64,000 nucleotides of DNA from RZYX01 sp036654375 (GCA_036654375.1 JAVVSD010000002.1:1-64000), one strand, 5' to 3'; numbered from the stretch's first letter, positions 45,710 through 54,873 are shown. The notes: a model not told the origin generated them from the letters alone. Numbers and translations: made by a program.

Positions 45710-45739
45710 ATAAGGCGGGGTGAAATTCCCTTGCCTTAT
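45710..45739 (+). other. Leader hairpin before the P-loop ATPase gene
   Basis: ATAAGGC and GGGG pair with CCC and GCCTTAT around the loop TGAAATT. It lies 31 nt before the start codon and carries no T-run, so it is not a terminator. Function unknown. Confidence 0.35.
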
Positions 45740-45770
45740 ATCTGTTTTTATGGTTATCGGAGGTGACTAT

Positions 45771-46451
45771 ATGTTTAAAAGGGTTAATATTATTTGCGGA
45801 CATTATGGAAGCGGTAAAACGAACTTATCTTTAAATATTGCAAAACAGCTTAAGTCAACGGGCAAAAAAGTTACTATTGTTGATATGGATATTGTTAATC
45901 CATATTTCAGATCATCTGACTATAAAGTAATGCTTGAACGATTAGGTATACGAGTGATTTCGCCTGTTGAAGCAGGCTCAACACTTGATTCTCCGTCACT
46001 TTCAGCAGAAATTTTTTCAGCTTTTGAGCAAGATGATGGATATGTAATTGTTGATGTTGGTGGAGATGATGTAGGCGCAAATGCACTTGGAAGATTTGAA
46101 AGTTACATTAAGGCTCTTGATGATTATCAATGTATATACGTTATAAATAAATTCAGGAAATTTGTTTCAACTCCCAATGATGCAATTGAGCTTATGCATG
46201 AAATTGAATCTGCTTGCAGGCTTAAAATGGATGCAATAATTAATAATTCACATTTATCATATCTTACAACTTCTGATGATATACTTTCATCAATAGATTA
46301 TGCTGACGAAGTTTGTAATCTGACACAGTTGCAACTACTTGCAACTACTGTTCCAGAAAATCTCAGTGATGAATTAGATGGCAAAGTGTCAAACATTTAT
46401 CCTGTTGAAATAATAGTCAAGCTGCCTTGGGCAGAAAAAGGAGATGTATGA
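45771..46451 (+). CDS. P-loop ATPase (ParA/MinD-like)
   Basis: A 226-residue cytosolic P-loop protein: Walker A CGHYGSGKTNLSLN (about 8-21), IVDMDIVNPYF, VIVDVGGDD and VINKFRKF. It resembles MinD/ParA or CobQ-type ATPases, but target is unknown. ATG 45771 follows CGGAGGTG. It overlaps the ferredoxin-like subunit gene by 4 nt (ATGA), so it is co-translated with the oxidoreductase; a maturation role for that complex is possible but unproven. Confidence 0.75.
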   Translation: MFKRVNIICGHYGSGKTNLSLNIAKQLKSTGKKVTIVDMDIVNPYFRSSDYKVMLERLGIRVISPVEAGSTLDSPSLSAEIFSAFEQDDGYVIVDVGGDDVGANALGRFESYIKALDDYQCIYVINKFRKFVSTPNDAIELMHEIESACRLKMDAIINNSHLSYLTTSDDILSSIDYADEVCNLTQLQLLATTVPENLSDELDGKVSNIYPVEIIVKLPWAEKGDV

Positions 46452-46660
46452 AGATGGCAAAGGCTACGATTAACCCAGATGTGTGCAAAAGCTGCGAGCT
46501 ATGTATTGCAGCATGTCCAAAACAAATTATTGGACTTGACAAAAGCACAATGAATGCAAAAGGTTATCACCCCGCAAAGGTGATTGAGCCTGACAAATGC
46601 ATTGGTTGCTGTGCTTGTGCTATAATGTGTCCAGATTGTGCAATTACAGTAGAAAGGTGA
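46448..46660 (+). CDS. 2-oxoacid:ferredoxin oxidoreductase, ferredoxin (delta) subunit
   Basis: A 70-residue 2[4Fe-4S] ferredoxin with two CxxCxxCxxxCP motifs (CKSCELCIAACP and CIGCCACAIMCP). It passes electrons from the TPP subunit to external ferredoxin. Start ATG 46448 follows AAGGAG by 5 nt and overlaps the ATPase stop. Confidence 0.92.
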   Translation: MKMAKATINPDVCKSCELCIAACPKQIIGLDKSTMNAKGYHPAKVIEPDKCIGCCACAIMCPDCAITVER

Positions 46661-47737
46661 GTGAGTAAATTGTCAGAAAGAGTTTTAATGAAGGGAAATG
46701 AAGCACTTGCTGAAGCAGCTATTCAAGCAGGATGTATTCGTTTTTTTGGATATCCAATAACACCACAGACAGAGCTTGCAGCCTATATGGCTAAGCGTCT
46801 TCCAAAAATTGGAGGTACATATTTACAGGCAGAGTCAGAAGTGGCAGCTATTAATATGCTTCAAGGAGCAGGAGCAGCCGGAGCAAGAGCTATGACTTCT
46901 TCTTCTTCACCAGGAATCAGCCTTAAAGCAGAGGGAATTTCATATATGGCAGGTGCTGATGTACCTGGTCTTATAATTAATGTTCAGCGTGGTGGTCCTG
47001 GTCTTGGTGGAATTCAGCCATCTCAAGCAGACTATTGGCAGGCAACAAAAGCTCCAGGTCATGGAGATTTTCATATTCTTGTTTTTGCCCCTTGTTCTGT
47101 TCAGGAAATGGTTGACCTTGTTGCTCACGCTTTTGATGTATCAGATAATTATCGTATGCCTGCAATGATTTTAGCAGATGGTTTGCTTGGTCAAATGATG
47201 GAGCCTGTTGAAATTAGAGATACTGACGAGAAAAAAGCAATTGCTGAAAAGCCTTGGGCTGCGTGTGGACATAAAAACCAGAGAGAACATAATATTATAA
47301 ACTCTTTATACCTTCAGGCAACTGAGCTTGAAAGAGTTGTAAAAGAGCGTTTTGAAAGATATGAAATCATCAAAGAAAAAGAAACTATGTGCGAAAAATA
47401 TATGACAGATGATGCCGAGTACATTGTTGTTGCTTTTGGTGCAACTGCAAGAATTGCCAAGGCTGCTGTTAGAGATGCTCGCGCAAATGGCATTAAGGCA
47501 GGGCTTGTTCGTCCTATAACACTTTGGCCTTTCCCAAATAAAGAAATACAGGAAGTTGCAAAAAATGCAAAGGCTTTCCTTTCTGTTGAGATGAACATGG
47601 GTCAAATGGTTGACGATATTAAACTTGCAATAAATTGTAGCCGTCCTGTTAAATTCTTTGGACATACAGGTGGCGTTGTTCCAACACCAGCAGAGGTTTT
47701 GGAGCAGATAGTTAAACTTTCAGGAGGTGAAATGTAA
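46661..47737 (+). CDS. vorB: 2-oxoacid:ferredoxin oxidoreductase alpha subunit (KorA/VorB-type)
   Basis: A 358-residue subunit with pyruvate:ferredoxin oxidoreductase-type domains I and II: GNEALAEAAIQAGCIRFFGYPITPQTEL near the N-terminus and GGPGLGGIQPSQADYWQATKAPGHGD (about 108-133). Oxidises a 2-oxo acid (branched-chain 2-oxoisovalerate or 2-oxoglutarate) to acyl-CoA in anaerobes. Substrate cannot be fixed from sequence. Start GTG 46661 fits the conserved N-terminus although the spacing is short. Confidence 0.88.
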   Translation: MSKLSERVLMKGNEALAEAAIQAGCIRFFGYPITPQTELAAYMAKRLPKIGGTYLQAESEVAAINMLQGAGAAGARAMTSSSSPGISLKAEGISYMAGADVPGLIINVQRGGPGLGGIQPSQADYWQATKAPGHGDFHILVFAPCSVQEMVDLVAHAFDVSDNYRMPAMILADGLLGQMMEPVEIRDTDEKKAIAEKPWAACGHKNQREHNIINSLYLQATELERVVKERFERYEIIKEKETMCEKYMTDDAEYIVVAFGATARIAKAAVRDARANGIKAGLVRPITLWPFPNKEIQEVAKNAKAFLSVEMNMGQMVDDIKLAINCSRPVKFFGHTGGVVPTPAEVLEQIVKLSGGEM

Positions 47738-48492
47738 TGGCAGTTGTTTTTCAAAAGCCCAATGCTCTTACTGATAAACCAACACATTATTGCCCAGGAT
47801 GTACACACGGAATTATTCATAGGCTCGTTGCTGAGTGTTTGGATGAACTTGGAATAGAGGGTAAGGCTATCGGTATTGCACCTGTTGGTTGTGCAGTTAT
47901 GGCTTATGACTATTTTAGTTGTGATGTTATTCAGGCTCCTCATGGCCGTGCACCTGCTGTTGCAACTGGTGTTAAGCGTTCATTGCCTGATAGCTTTGTT
48001 TTTACATATCAGGGAGATGGTGACCTTGCAGCGATTGGTACTGCAGAAACAGTTCATTCCGCAGCACGAGGCGAAAATATCTCTATTATATTTGTTAATA
48101 ATGCCATTTATGGAATGACAGGCGGACAGATGGCTCCAACAACACTTCCAAATCAGGTTACACAAACAACACCTTATGGAAGAGATGTGAGTATTGCTGG
48201 CTACCCGATAAGAGTATGTGAAATGCTTTCAACTCTTGATGGCGCAGCATATATTGAGCGTGTTTCAGTTGATTGTGTAAAAAATATTAATGCAGCGAAA
48301 AAAGCTATCAAAAAGTCATTCCAGACGCAGCTTGATGGCAAAGGATTTTCTCTTATTGAGGTTGTTTCCTCTTGTCCAACGAACTGGGGATTGGCTCCAA
48401 ACGATGCACTTCAGTGGCTTCGCGACAATATGCTACCTTATTATCCTCTTGGCGTTTATAAGGATAAAACAGGCGATAAGGAGGCTGAATAA
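47737..48492 (+). CDS. 2-oxoacid:ferredoxin oxidoreductase beta subunit (TPP-binding)
   Basis: A 251-residue thiamine-diphosphate subunit. Motifs: YCPGCTHGIIHRL at about 19-31, GDGDLAAIGTAETVHSAARGENISIIFVNNAIYGMTGGQMAPTT (about 90-133, TPP/Mg site) and NWGLAPNDALQWL. Overlaps the alpha gene by 1 nt, consistent with coupled translation. Confidence 0.92.
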   Translation: MAVVFQKPNALTDKPTHYCPGCTHGIIHRLVAECLDELGIEGKAIGIAPVGCAVMAYDYFSCDVIQAPHGRAPAVATGVKRSLPDSFVFTYQGDGDLAAIGTAETVHSAARGENISIIFVNNAIYGMTGGQMAPTTLPNQVTQTTPYGRDVSIAGYPIRVCEMLSTLDGAAYIERVSVDCVKNINAAKKAIKKSFQTQLDGKGFSLIEVVSSCPTNWGLAPNDALQWLRDNMLPYYPLGVYKDKTGDKEAE

Positions 48493-48493
48493 T

Positions 48494-49033
48494 ATGCAGG
48501 ATTTCAATTCAATTCTTGCGGGCTTTGGCGGACAAGGAATTTTATTTATGGGAAAAGCAATTGTATACGCAGGTCTGATAGATGGAAAAGAGGTTTCATG
48601 GCTTCCATCCTATGGGCCAGAAATGCGTGGAGGTACAGCTAACTGTAGTGTTTGTATTTCCGACAACGAAATTTGTTCACCACTTGTTACAGCCCCAAAT
48701 GTTCTTATTGCAATGAATTTGCCTTCTTTTGACAAGTTTATAGATACAGTTGTTCCTGGTGGCACAGTTATTGTTGACAGCACATTGATTTCAAAAAAAG
48801 TTGAAAGAACTGATGTTGAAGTCTGTTATATACCAGCAACTGAGCTTGCAGAGAAAAACGGTCTTAAAGGGCTTGCAAATATTATTCTTATCGGTAAACT
48901 TCTTTCTCTTACAAACTTCTGTTCATACGAAACAATTGAGAAAACTATTGCAAAAGTTGTTCCTGCTAAAAAGCAACATCTTATTCCTAAAAACATGGAA
49001 GCAATTAATATCGGTATTGAATATAAAGATTAA
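48494..49033 (+). CDS. 2-oxoacid:ferredoxin oxidoreductase gamma subunit
   Basis: A 179-residue gamma subunit: GFGGQGILFMGKAIVYAGL near the N-terminus, SWLPSYGPEMRGGTANCSV and the APNVLIAMNLPSFDKF segment. It completes the four-subunit complex (delta-alpha-beta-gamma order). ATG 48494 lies after an AAGGAGG. Last gene before the terminator. Confidence 0.92.
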   Translation: MQDFNSILAGFGGQGILFMGKAIVYAGLIDGKEVSWLPSYGPEMRGGTANCSVCISDNEICSPLVTAPNVLIAMNLPSFDKFIDTVVPGGTVIVDSTLISKKVERTDVEVCYIPATELAEKNGLKGLANIILIGKLLSLTNFCSYETIEKTIAKVVPAKKQHLIPKNMEAINIGIEYKD

Positions 49034-49046
49034 TTCTTAAAAATTG

Positions 49047-49082
49047 AAAAAGAACAATACTTAACGGTGTTGTTCTTTTTTT
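49047..49082 (+). terminator. Terminator after the oxidoreductase operon
   Basis: AAAAAGAACAA pairs with TTGTTCTTTTT across a 12-nt loop, then more T. Confidence 0.88.
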
Positions 49083-49101
49083 ATGCACAGATTATATACA
49101 T

Positions 49102-49128
49102 AAAAAAGGGCCGCTTAAATAGCGACCC
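49102..49128 (-). terminator. Terminator of the DUF2804 gene
   Basis: On the minus strand GGGTCGCT, 5-nt loop, AGCGGCCC, then T6. It sits about 100 nt after the stop codon; the bases between show no ORF. Confidence 0.75.
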
Positions 49129-49230
49129 AAAATGTAAGGCAATTACTAATATAAAATCAGTGTGTCTAAAGTGCAAATTTGTATTATGTTTTTAGAGCGA
49201 CTGCATGGGTTTAGGTTATACTGGTAAATA

Positions 49231-50292
49231 TTAAAGTCTTTGCGTTCTATCTTCACCAACACCAGTCATTCCGTCAAGAACATACTTATTACCATTAATG
49301 TCTTTGACATATCCTGTTAACTTTCCAAATGGAAGCTTATAATTAATATCAATTATTCCAAGATGAACTTGCATCTGAAAATCGTCATCAATAGTAAATA
49401 CGATATTTACCATATCGTAATCATCTTTAACAGACCACTTGTTTATGTCAATATGTGTGAAATAAACAGGAGGCAGTGGACAACTGTAGCCTTCAAGCCA
49501 TAATAGATTTTCGTTGTAATCATCTTGTGATGAAGTTTGATTACGGGTAAGGTTAAATGAAAGATACTTTTCTTGACCGTCAATAACTGTTGTTCCCATT
49601 GTTGTAAGCCAGTCATAGTGCATATTGAAAGGATAAAATCCCTTGTGATCGTCAACAATAGCAGCTGATTTTTTATTTGCAGTGTATGTTTGACCGTTAA
49701 TTTTTAGGTATCCATCAACACTGAAAAATTCTTTCTGTGAATATAAAGGTTTGTTATCACCAAGTGGCATAACCACAACTGAAGGAGGAGCAAGGCTTGA
49801 AATTTTAAAGTCAAATTCAATGTTCCCAGACTTTGTATTGCGTGCTTTTCCTCTGCCATGACATAACCCATTCTGAAATTTATTTTCAAGTATAAGATAG
49901 GAATTTGAGGTATAAAGATCAGTTGTACTGTTGATAAGGTTTGGTGCAACTTTAGCCAAAGGTCCTGCTGTTGGGTTTACCCAGCTATATGTAATTTTAG
50001 TTTTTTTGTCGTGAAAAACAAAAATGCTAAATCCAGCAACTCCAACATTATAAACAGCAGCAATAAGAGTTCCTTCTTCAAGGTTAATCTCAAAAGCTTC
50101 CCAGACAGTAAGCCTGAATTTGTTTATGAATTTTGGCGAGTAATTGCCAAGTGCCTTGTCACAATCAAGAAAATTCATTACTGGAAAAGGTTTGTCAAAT
50201 GTACCAAAACATGATTTTCCACCCTCAACCATCATGTGTGGAGTTGAAATAGGTCTTCTTTTTTCTGAAATAAAGCTTGGATATTTCTGCAT
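49231..50292 (-). CDS. DUF2804 family protein
   Basis: A 353-residue cytosolic protein of the DUF2804 family, recognised by the beta-rich layout with HKGFYPFNMHYDWLTTMG (about 215-232) and the C-terminal FGKLTGYVKDINGNKYVLDG, GVGED. The family shares a fold with lipocalin-like AttH proteins; function is unknown. GGAGG precedes the ATG. Monocistronic. Confidence 0.75.
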   Translation of the reverse strand: MQKYPSFISEKRRPISTPHMMVEGGKSCFGTFDKPFPVMNFLDCDKALGNYSPKFINKFRLTVWEAFEINLEEGTLIAAVYNVGVAGFSIFVFHDKKTKITYSWVNPTAGPLAKVAPNLINSTTDLYTSNSYLILENKFQNGLCHGRGKARNTKSGNIEFDFKISSLAPPSVVVMPLGDNKPLYSQKEFFSVDGYLKINGQTYTANKKSAAIVDDHKGFYPFNMHYDWLTTMGTTVIDGQEKYLSFNLTRNQTSSQDDYNENLLWLEGYSCPLPPVYFTHIDINKWSVKDDYDMVNIVFTIDDDFQMQVHLGIIDINYKLPFGKLTGYVKDINGNKYVLDGMTGVGEDRTQRL

Positions 50293-50328
50293 TTTTTTAC
50301 CTCCATTGTAATATAATTACTCAAATTT

Positions 50329-50357
50329 ATGCTAACATATTCGGACAAGTTATTCAA
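50329..50357 (-). promoter_or_regulatory. Promoter of the DUF2804 gene
   Basis: Minus strand: TTGAAT, 17 nt, TAGCAT with a TG extended -10, 37 nt before the start. Confidence 0.6.
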
Positions 50358-50416
50358 GTATAAAATTAGCTAATAAATGTTAAAAATTTCCTGACAATAA
50401 ATTATATACTTTTTCT

Positions 50417-50445
50417 TTGTCATATTATAAAAAATATGATAGAAT
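50417..50445 (+). promoter_or_regulatory. Promoter of the 5'-nucleotidase-like gene
   Basis: TTGTCA, 17 nt, TAGAAT, 35 nt before the start codon. Confidence 0.6.
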
Positions 50446-50480
50446 AAAATTATCAAAATTAAACAAACGGAGGACACAAA

Positions 50481-52433
50481 ATGAAGAAAATTTTATCAAT
50501 TATTTTATCTATTGTAATAATTTTTTCATTTGCTATTTTACCAGCATCAAGTGCTGATACTGCAAAAGGAAAAGAGTTGGCAGTAGTTTTTACTCATGAC
50601 CTGCATTCATACATTGATACAAGAGAATTTAAAAAAGATGGAAAAACTATTCAAACAGGTGGATTTGCAAAAATTAAAACAATTATTGATTCTGAAAAAG
50701 CTAAAAACGAAAACACCCTTGTTGTAGATGGTGGAGATTTTTCAATGGGAACTCTCTTTCAATCTGTATATACAAGCACTGCAATTGAGCTTCGTATGCT
50801 TGGGCTTATGGGGTACGATGCAACAACTTTTGGCAATCACGAATTTGACTACAGTGGTCAAGGGCTTGCCAAGATGCTGACATCAGCAAAAAGTGATAAT
50901 GACAAATTACCATTCATTGTTAGTAACAACATCAACTGGAACAACTCAAACAGCAAAGGTGCAGTTGATGTAAAAAAAGCAATGGACGATTATGGCGTAG
51001 CAGATTATAAAATTGTTAAAAAAGGAAATGTTAAAATTGCTATATTCGGTGGGATGGGTATTGACTCTATAGAATATACGCCAAACAGTGGTCTTGATTT
51101 TGATTCATTCCTTGAAAAATCAAAAGAAACTGTTGAAAAAATAAAATCAAAAGAAAATCCAGACATAATAGTTTGTCTGTCGCATGGTGGTATATCTGAC
51201 AATCCAAAAGAATCCGAAGATGAAATTCTTGCAGCAGAGATTCCAGATATTGATATTATTGTCAGTGGACATACACATTCAACCCTTGAAAAGCCCAGAA
51301 TTGTTGGCACAACTGTTATTGGTTCAGCAGGAGAATATGGTAAAAATGTTGGAACAATTAAAGTTAAACAAAATAAGGACGGTTCGTGGGAACTTGAAAA
51401 ATATAAACTTATCCCTGTTAATGAGAAGATAGTTTCAGAAGCAGAATTAGCCCAAACAATTGAAGAATATAGAAAATCAGTTAATACATATCTTGGCGAT
51501 TATGGATATGAAAAGTATTCCCAGGTCATCGCAAACAGTAATTTTGACTTTAGTACGGTTAATGACCTGTATGCAAATCATGCAGATCAAGACCTCTCTA
51601 ATTTGATTACAGATTCATACATATATGCGATAAAGCAAGCTGAAGGGGATAAGTATGTTCCAATAGATGTTGCTGTTCTTCCTGTTGGAGTTGTTAGGTC
51701 AACATTTTATAAAGGATCAATTAAAGTTTCAGATGTATATGAAGTATGTTCGCTTGGAGTAGGAAGCGATGGTAAATCTGGATATCCATTGGCAAGCGTT
51801 TATCTTACAGGAAAAGAACTTAAAACTATTGCAGAAGTTGATGCGTCTATTTCAACAATTATGTCTTCTGCACAGCTATACACTACAGGCTTGCAGTATA
51901 CATTCAATCCAAACAGATTGTTCCTCAACAGAGTAACAGATGTCTGCTTGTTAACCAAAAATGGTGAAAAGCAAGAAATTAAAGATGATAAGCTTTACAG
52001 AGTCGTTGCAGATGTATTTTCTGCCCAGATGCTCGGCTCAATAAAAGATAAATCTTTTGGATTATTATCAATCGTTCCAAAGGATGCAAGCGGTAATCCA
52101 ATCTCAGATTTAAGCAAAACTGTTATATATGATAAAAATGGCAGTGAGGTCAAGCAATGGTACTCATTGGCTTCATATCTTCAATCATTTGAAAAGGAAA
52201 ATGGATTGCCTACAATACCTGCTAAATATGAAAATGCTCAAGGAAGAAAAATTGTAAATGACAGCAATAATATAGTCGAGTTGCTTAAAAGTCCTAACAA
52301 AATCTTTTTTATAGTTCTTGCTGTTGTAGTTTTGCTCGTTGTAATAGTTGCTCTTATTGTTATAACTATTGTTAAAGTTGTAAAAAAAAGAAAATTAAAA
52401 GCAAAGGATGATAATGAAAAAAGCATTGAATAA
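50481..52433 (+). CDS. Membrane-anchored 5'-nucleotidase/UshA-like metallophosphoesterase
   Basis: A 650-residue ectoenzyme. Signal peptide about 1-25 (ends near ASSAD), metallophosphatase domain about 30-280 with FTHDLHSY, VDGGDFSMG, GNHEFDY and SGHTHST (the di-metal ligands), and a 5'-nucleotidase C-terminal domain (about 340-560). A C-terminal span (about 610-635) with a basic tail anchors it to the outer face of the membrane. Likely hydrolyses extracellular nucleotides or related phosphoesters. GGAGG precedes ATG 50481. Confidence 0.88.
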   Translation: MKKILSIILSIVIIFSFAILPASSADTAKGKELAVVFTHDLHSYIDTREFKKDGKTIQTGGFAKIKTIIDSEKAKNENTLVVDGGDFSMGTLFQSVYTSTAIELRMLGLMGYDATTFGNHEFDYSGQGLAKMLTSAKSDNDKLPFIVSNNINWNNSNSKGAVDVKKAMDDYGVADYKIVKKGNVKIAIFGGMGIDSIEYTPNSGLDFDSFLEKSKETVEKIKSKENPDIIVCLSHGGISDNPKESEDEILAAEIPDIDIIVSGHTHSTLEKPRIVGTTVIGSAGEYGKNVGTIKVKQNKDGSWELEKYKLIPVNEKIVSEAELAQTIEEYRKSVNTYLGDYGYEKYSQVIANSNFDFSTVNDLYANHADQDLSNLITDSYIYAIKQAEGDKYVPIDVAVLPVGVVRSTFYKGSIKVSDVYEVCSLGVGSDGKSGYPLASVYLTGKELKTIAEVDASISTIMSSAQLYTTGLQYTFNPNRLFLNRVTDVCLLTKNGEKQEIKDDKLYRVVADVFSAQMLGSIKDKSFGLLSIVPKDASGNPISDLSKTVIYDKNGSEVKQWYSLASYLQSFEKENGLPTIPAKYENAQGRKIVNDSNNIVELLKSPNKIFFIVLAVVVLLVVIVALIVITIVKVVKKRKLKAKDDNEKSIE

Positions 52434-52440
52434 ATGAAAT

Positions 52441-52476
52441 AATAATGGCTGTGAGTTAACCCTCATAGCCATTATT
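52441..52476 (+). terminator. Hairpin after the 5'-nucleotidase-like gene
   Basis: AATAATGGCTGTGAG pairs with CTCATAGCCATTATT (one wobble), 6-nt loop. A T-run is missing, so termination may be inefficient. From here to 52703 there is no ORF; only the promoter below is seen. Confidence 0.55.
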
Positions 52477-52535
52477 GGATGTACATAATTCTTAAATCAT
52501 CTCAGCTTAGCGGACTATAAAATCTTGCTATAATA

Positions 52536-52565
52536 TTGACAATTTATATATTCTAATAGTAAAAT
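52536..52565 (+). promoter_or_regulatory. Promoter of the C39-type protease gene
   Basis: TTGACA, 18 nt, TAAAAT. It would give a leader of about 130 nt. Confidence 0.5.
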
Positions 52566-52703
52566 ATATGTGTAATTATTGGTTATAAAATTTATAAACT
52601 GTGCATCAAAAACGCAATATTATTTATATTACAAATACATTATTTAGTATTCTTCTTAAAGTAAAAAAATATATAAAACAAATAATAAAACGGAGTATTG
52701 GGT

Positions 52704-53786
52704 ATGCGTCATATTGATATACATAGTCGAAAACTTATTGCATATATATGCCTGATTTTAGTCTTTACAATTGGATATAGTTCCATTGTTTTGATTAATT
52801 CAAAAAAATCCAAAGCTGAAAACAACACAAAAGCTGCAACAAAAAAAGTGTCTACAACTCAAACAACTACGGTGGCAACAACTATTGCGACTACCACCAC
52901 AACAATACCCACCACAAAGAAAAGGCCTCCTGCAATCCCAATTACAAAAAAATTTGTGCCAAAGACAATAAAAGCTGTGGTAAAGGTTGAAGCTACACCA
53001 ATTGTTAAATTAAGTGTTCCATATGTTAGTCAGCTGCCATTATATCCAACTGGTTGTGAAGCGGCATCAGCTACAATGCTTCTTAAATATTATGGCTATA
53101 ATGTTAGTCTTACGCAAGTTGTTGACGCTATTCCTCGAGAAGACCTGTATTCAGAAAACGGTAAGGTTTTTGGCCCAAGCATATATAATAAATTTGTTGG
53201 TGATCCAACACAAAAGTATACTGACCCTCGTCCGGGATATGGTGCCTTTGCACCAGTCGTCACAAAAGCAATTAACAAAATTATTAGAATCAACAATGGA
53301 GATAGACTTGCAAAGAACATCACGGGTTGTTCTTTTTATACCTTGATTGAATATATTGATAAAGGCCACCCTGTAATTGTCTGGGCAACATATAAAATGA
53401 AGACACCAACACTTGTAAATGCTTGGTATATAAAGAATCCAGATGGAACAGACACATATTTTGAATATCCCAGAGGTACGCATGTAATGGTACTTGTTGG
53501 GTATGACTCAAACAAGGTATATATTGCTGACCCATATCAGTCGGGCATTCAGTCATATTCGCATTCATCTTTCGTTGAAAAATGGTCTTTTATTGGAAAT
53601 CAATCAGTAGTGATGGCAGAAAAAGTTGCATTAACAACTCAACCACCAACGACAACTTCGCAGACAAGCGGAACTAAAGCTACTACTGAAAAACCAAATT
53701 CAGATGAAGATAAAAAAGACCCATCTGTATCTCAAAGTTCATCGCAAATGAGTTCTACATCTTCAAAAACTTCATCAAAACCATAA
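52704..53786 (+). CDS. Secreted C39-like (papain-fold) cysteine protease with Thr-rich linkers
   Basis: A 360-residue surface protein: membrane anchor (about 12-33), Thr/Ala-rich linker (about 45-75), then a peptidase_C39_2 domain (about 98-305) with the catalytic Cys in TGCEAASATMLLKYYGY, a His in GTHVMVLVGYD and Asp in IADPYQ. The C-terminus is a Thr/Ser-rich low-complexity tail. This is not the ABC-transporter C39 form; it is a cell-surface enzyme of unknown substrate. ATG 52704 is used as ACGGAG lies 8 nt upstream. Confidence 0.85.
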   Translation: MRHIDIHSRKLIAYICLILVFTIGYSSIVLINSKKSKAENNTKAATKKVSTTQTTTVATTIATTTTTIPTTKKRPPAIPITKKFVPKTIKAVVKVEATPIVKLSVPYVSQLPLYPTGCEAASATMLLKYYGYNVSLTQVVDAIPREDLYSENGKVFGPSIYNKFVGDPTQKYTDPRPGYGAFAPVVTKAINKIIRINNGDRLAKNITGCSFYTLIEYIDKGHPVIVWATYKMKTPTLVNAWYIKNPDGTDTYFEYPRGTHVMVLVGYDSNKVYIADPYQSGIQSYSHSSFVEKWSFIGNQSVVMAEKVALTTQPPTTTSQTSGTKATTEKPNSDEDKKDPSVSQSSSQMSSTSSKTSSKP

Positions 53787-53860
53787 GTTAAGACAGCAAC
53801 GCAAAAGCGTAGAATTTAAACAATAGTTTTTGTTTTTAGAATAAACTTATAAAAAAATTA

Positions 53861-53898
53861 AAGAAGAATGATGCTTGGCTGCACCGTTCTTCTTTTTT
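53861..53898 (+). terminator. Terminator after the C39-like gene
   Basis: AAGAAGAA pairs with TTCTTCTT, with extra pairs TGC/GCA inside, then T6. Confidence 0.75.
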
Positions 53899-53910
53899 AT
53901 TTTGTGTACT

Positions 53911-53947
53911 ATTATCGACATAAATTGTAATTTGATAATTATATAAT
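53911..53947 (+). promoter_or_regulatory. spoIIG promoter with Spo0A-box-like site
   Basis: TATAAT at 53942-53947; TCGACA at 53915-53920 is 21 nt upstream, close to the wide spacing of the Bacillus spoIIG promoter. The same bases read TGTCGAT on the other strand, matching six of seven bases of the Spo0A box TGTCGAA. Confidence 0.55.
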
Positions 53948-53970
53948 GTTTTTGTGGGAGGGGAGAGCAA

Positions 53971-54873
53971 ATGAAGCAAAGTGTTTACATAGACATTCTT
54001 ATTGTACTTAACATATTTGTAAATTACTTTTTACTTTTAGAAACATCATTTATAAGTAATGAAAAAATCAAAAGACTTAGGTTATTGCTTGGGAGCATTT
54101 TGGGTGGAGTTTACTCACTTATATTGATTTTGCCTACTCTTAATACATTTCTTTCAATATTAATTAAATTGGCATTTTCAATTACGATTATTTTAGCTGC
54201 GTTTAAAATAAAAAATCTTAAACATTTTTTACGATTGTTTGCAATCTTTTTTGCGGTTAATTTTATATTTGCTGGTTTAATGCTTGCAGTTTGGATAGTT
54301 TTAAAGCCAAATGGAATGCAGTTTAACAATGGTGCTATTTACTTTGAAATGAATGCTTTGATGCTTATTGGCTTAACGATTTTTTGCTATACAGTAGTTT
54401 CTATCATTTCTAAGCTTTCAAGAAAAAATGCACCTCAAAATAAAATTATTGATATAATAATAAATTTTGAACAAAAGCAAGTTAGTGGAAAAGCTCTTAT
54501 TGACACAGGGAACTCGCTTAAAGACACATTTAGCGGAACTCCTGTAGTGGTTGCTGAATACGACTTTATAAAAGAAATAATACCAGTCAGTATAATGGAT
54601 TTTATGAAAAATTCAGAATGTTTTGATACCGAGAATATTGACGAAGATTTAAAAGGCAGGATTCGACTAATTCCATTTAACAGTATTGGTGGAAATGGAT
54701 TGCTTAAAGCGTTTAGACCAGATAGCTTAACATTAATACATAATAAAAATAAAAAATCGTTTGATTCGGTCTATGTTGCGATAAAAAATATTTCACTATC
54801 TAACGGAGAATACATAGCAATTGTTAGCCCTGTAATGATTGATGAGTTTGACGAGGAGGTTGCACTAAAATGA
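53971..54873 (+). CDS. spoIIGA: SpoIIGA, pro-sigma-E processing protease
   Basis: A 300-residue membrane aspartyl protease that cleaves pro-sigma-E after asymmetric division. Five N-terminal spans (about 1-145), then a cytosolic protease domain with the active-site ALIDTGNSLKD (about 175-185). TGGGAGGGGAG precedes ATG 53971. Overlaps sigE by 4 nt (ATGA). Confidence 0.95.
   Translation: MKQSVYIDILIVLNIFVNYFLLLETSFISNEKIKRLRLLLGSILGGVYSLILILPTLNTFLSILIKLAFSITIILAAFKIKNLKHFLRLFAIFFAVNFIFAGLMLAVWIVLKPNGMQFNNGAIYFEMNALMLIGLTIFCYTVVSIISKLSRKNAPQNKIIDIIINFEQKQVSGKALIDTGNSLKDTFSGTPVVVAEYDFIKEIIPVSIMDFMKNSECFDTENIDEDLKGRIRLIPFNSIGGNGLLKAFRPDSLTLIHNKNKKSFDSVYVAIKNISLSNGEYIAIVSPVMIDEFDEEVALK

Noticed and set aside
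45710..45739. Possible FMN riboswitch (GGGGTGAAATTCCC-like core)
   Set aside because: The other conserved blocks of the FMN element are absent and no riboflavin gene follows.
52844..52920. Thr-rich repeat as a possible tandem DNA repeat
   Set aside because: It encodes a low-complexity linker of the C39-like surface protein; the DNA units are not regular.
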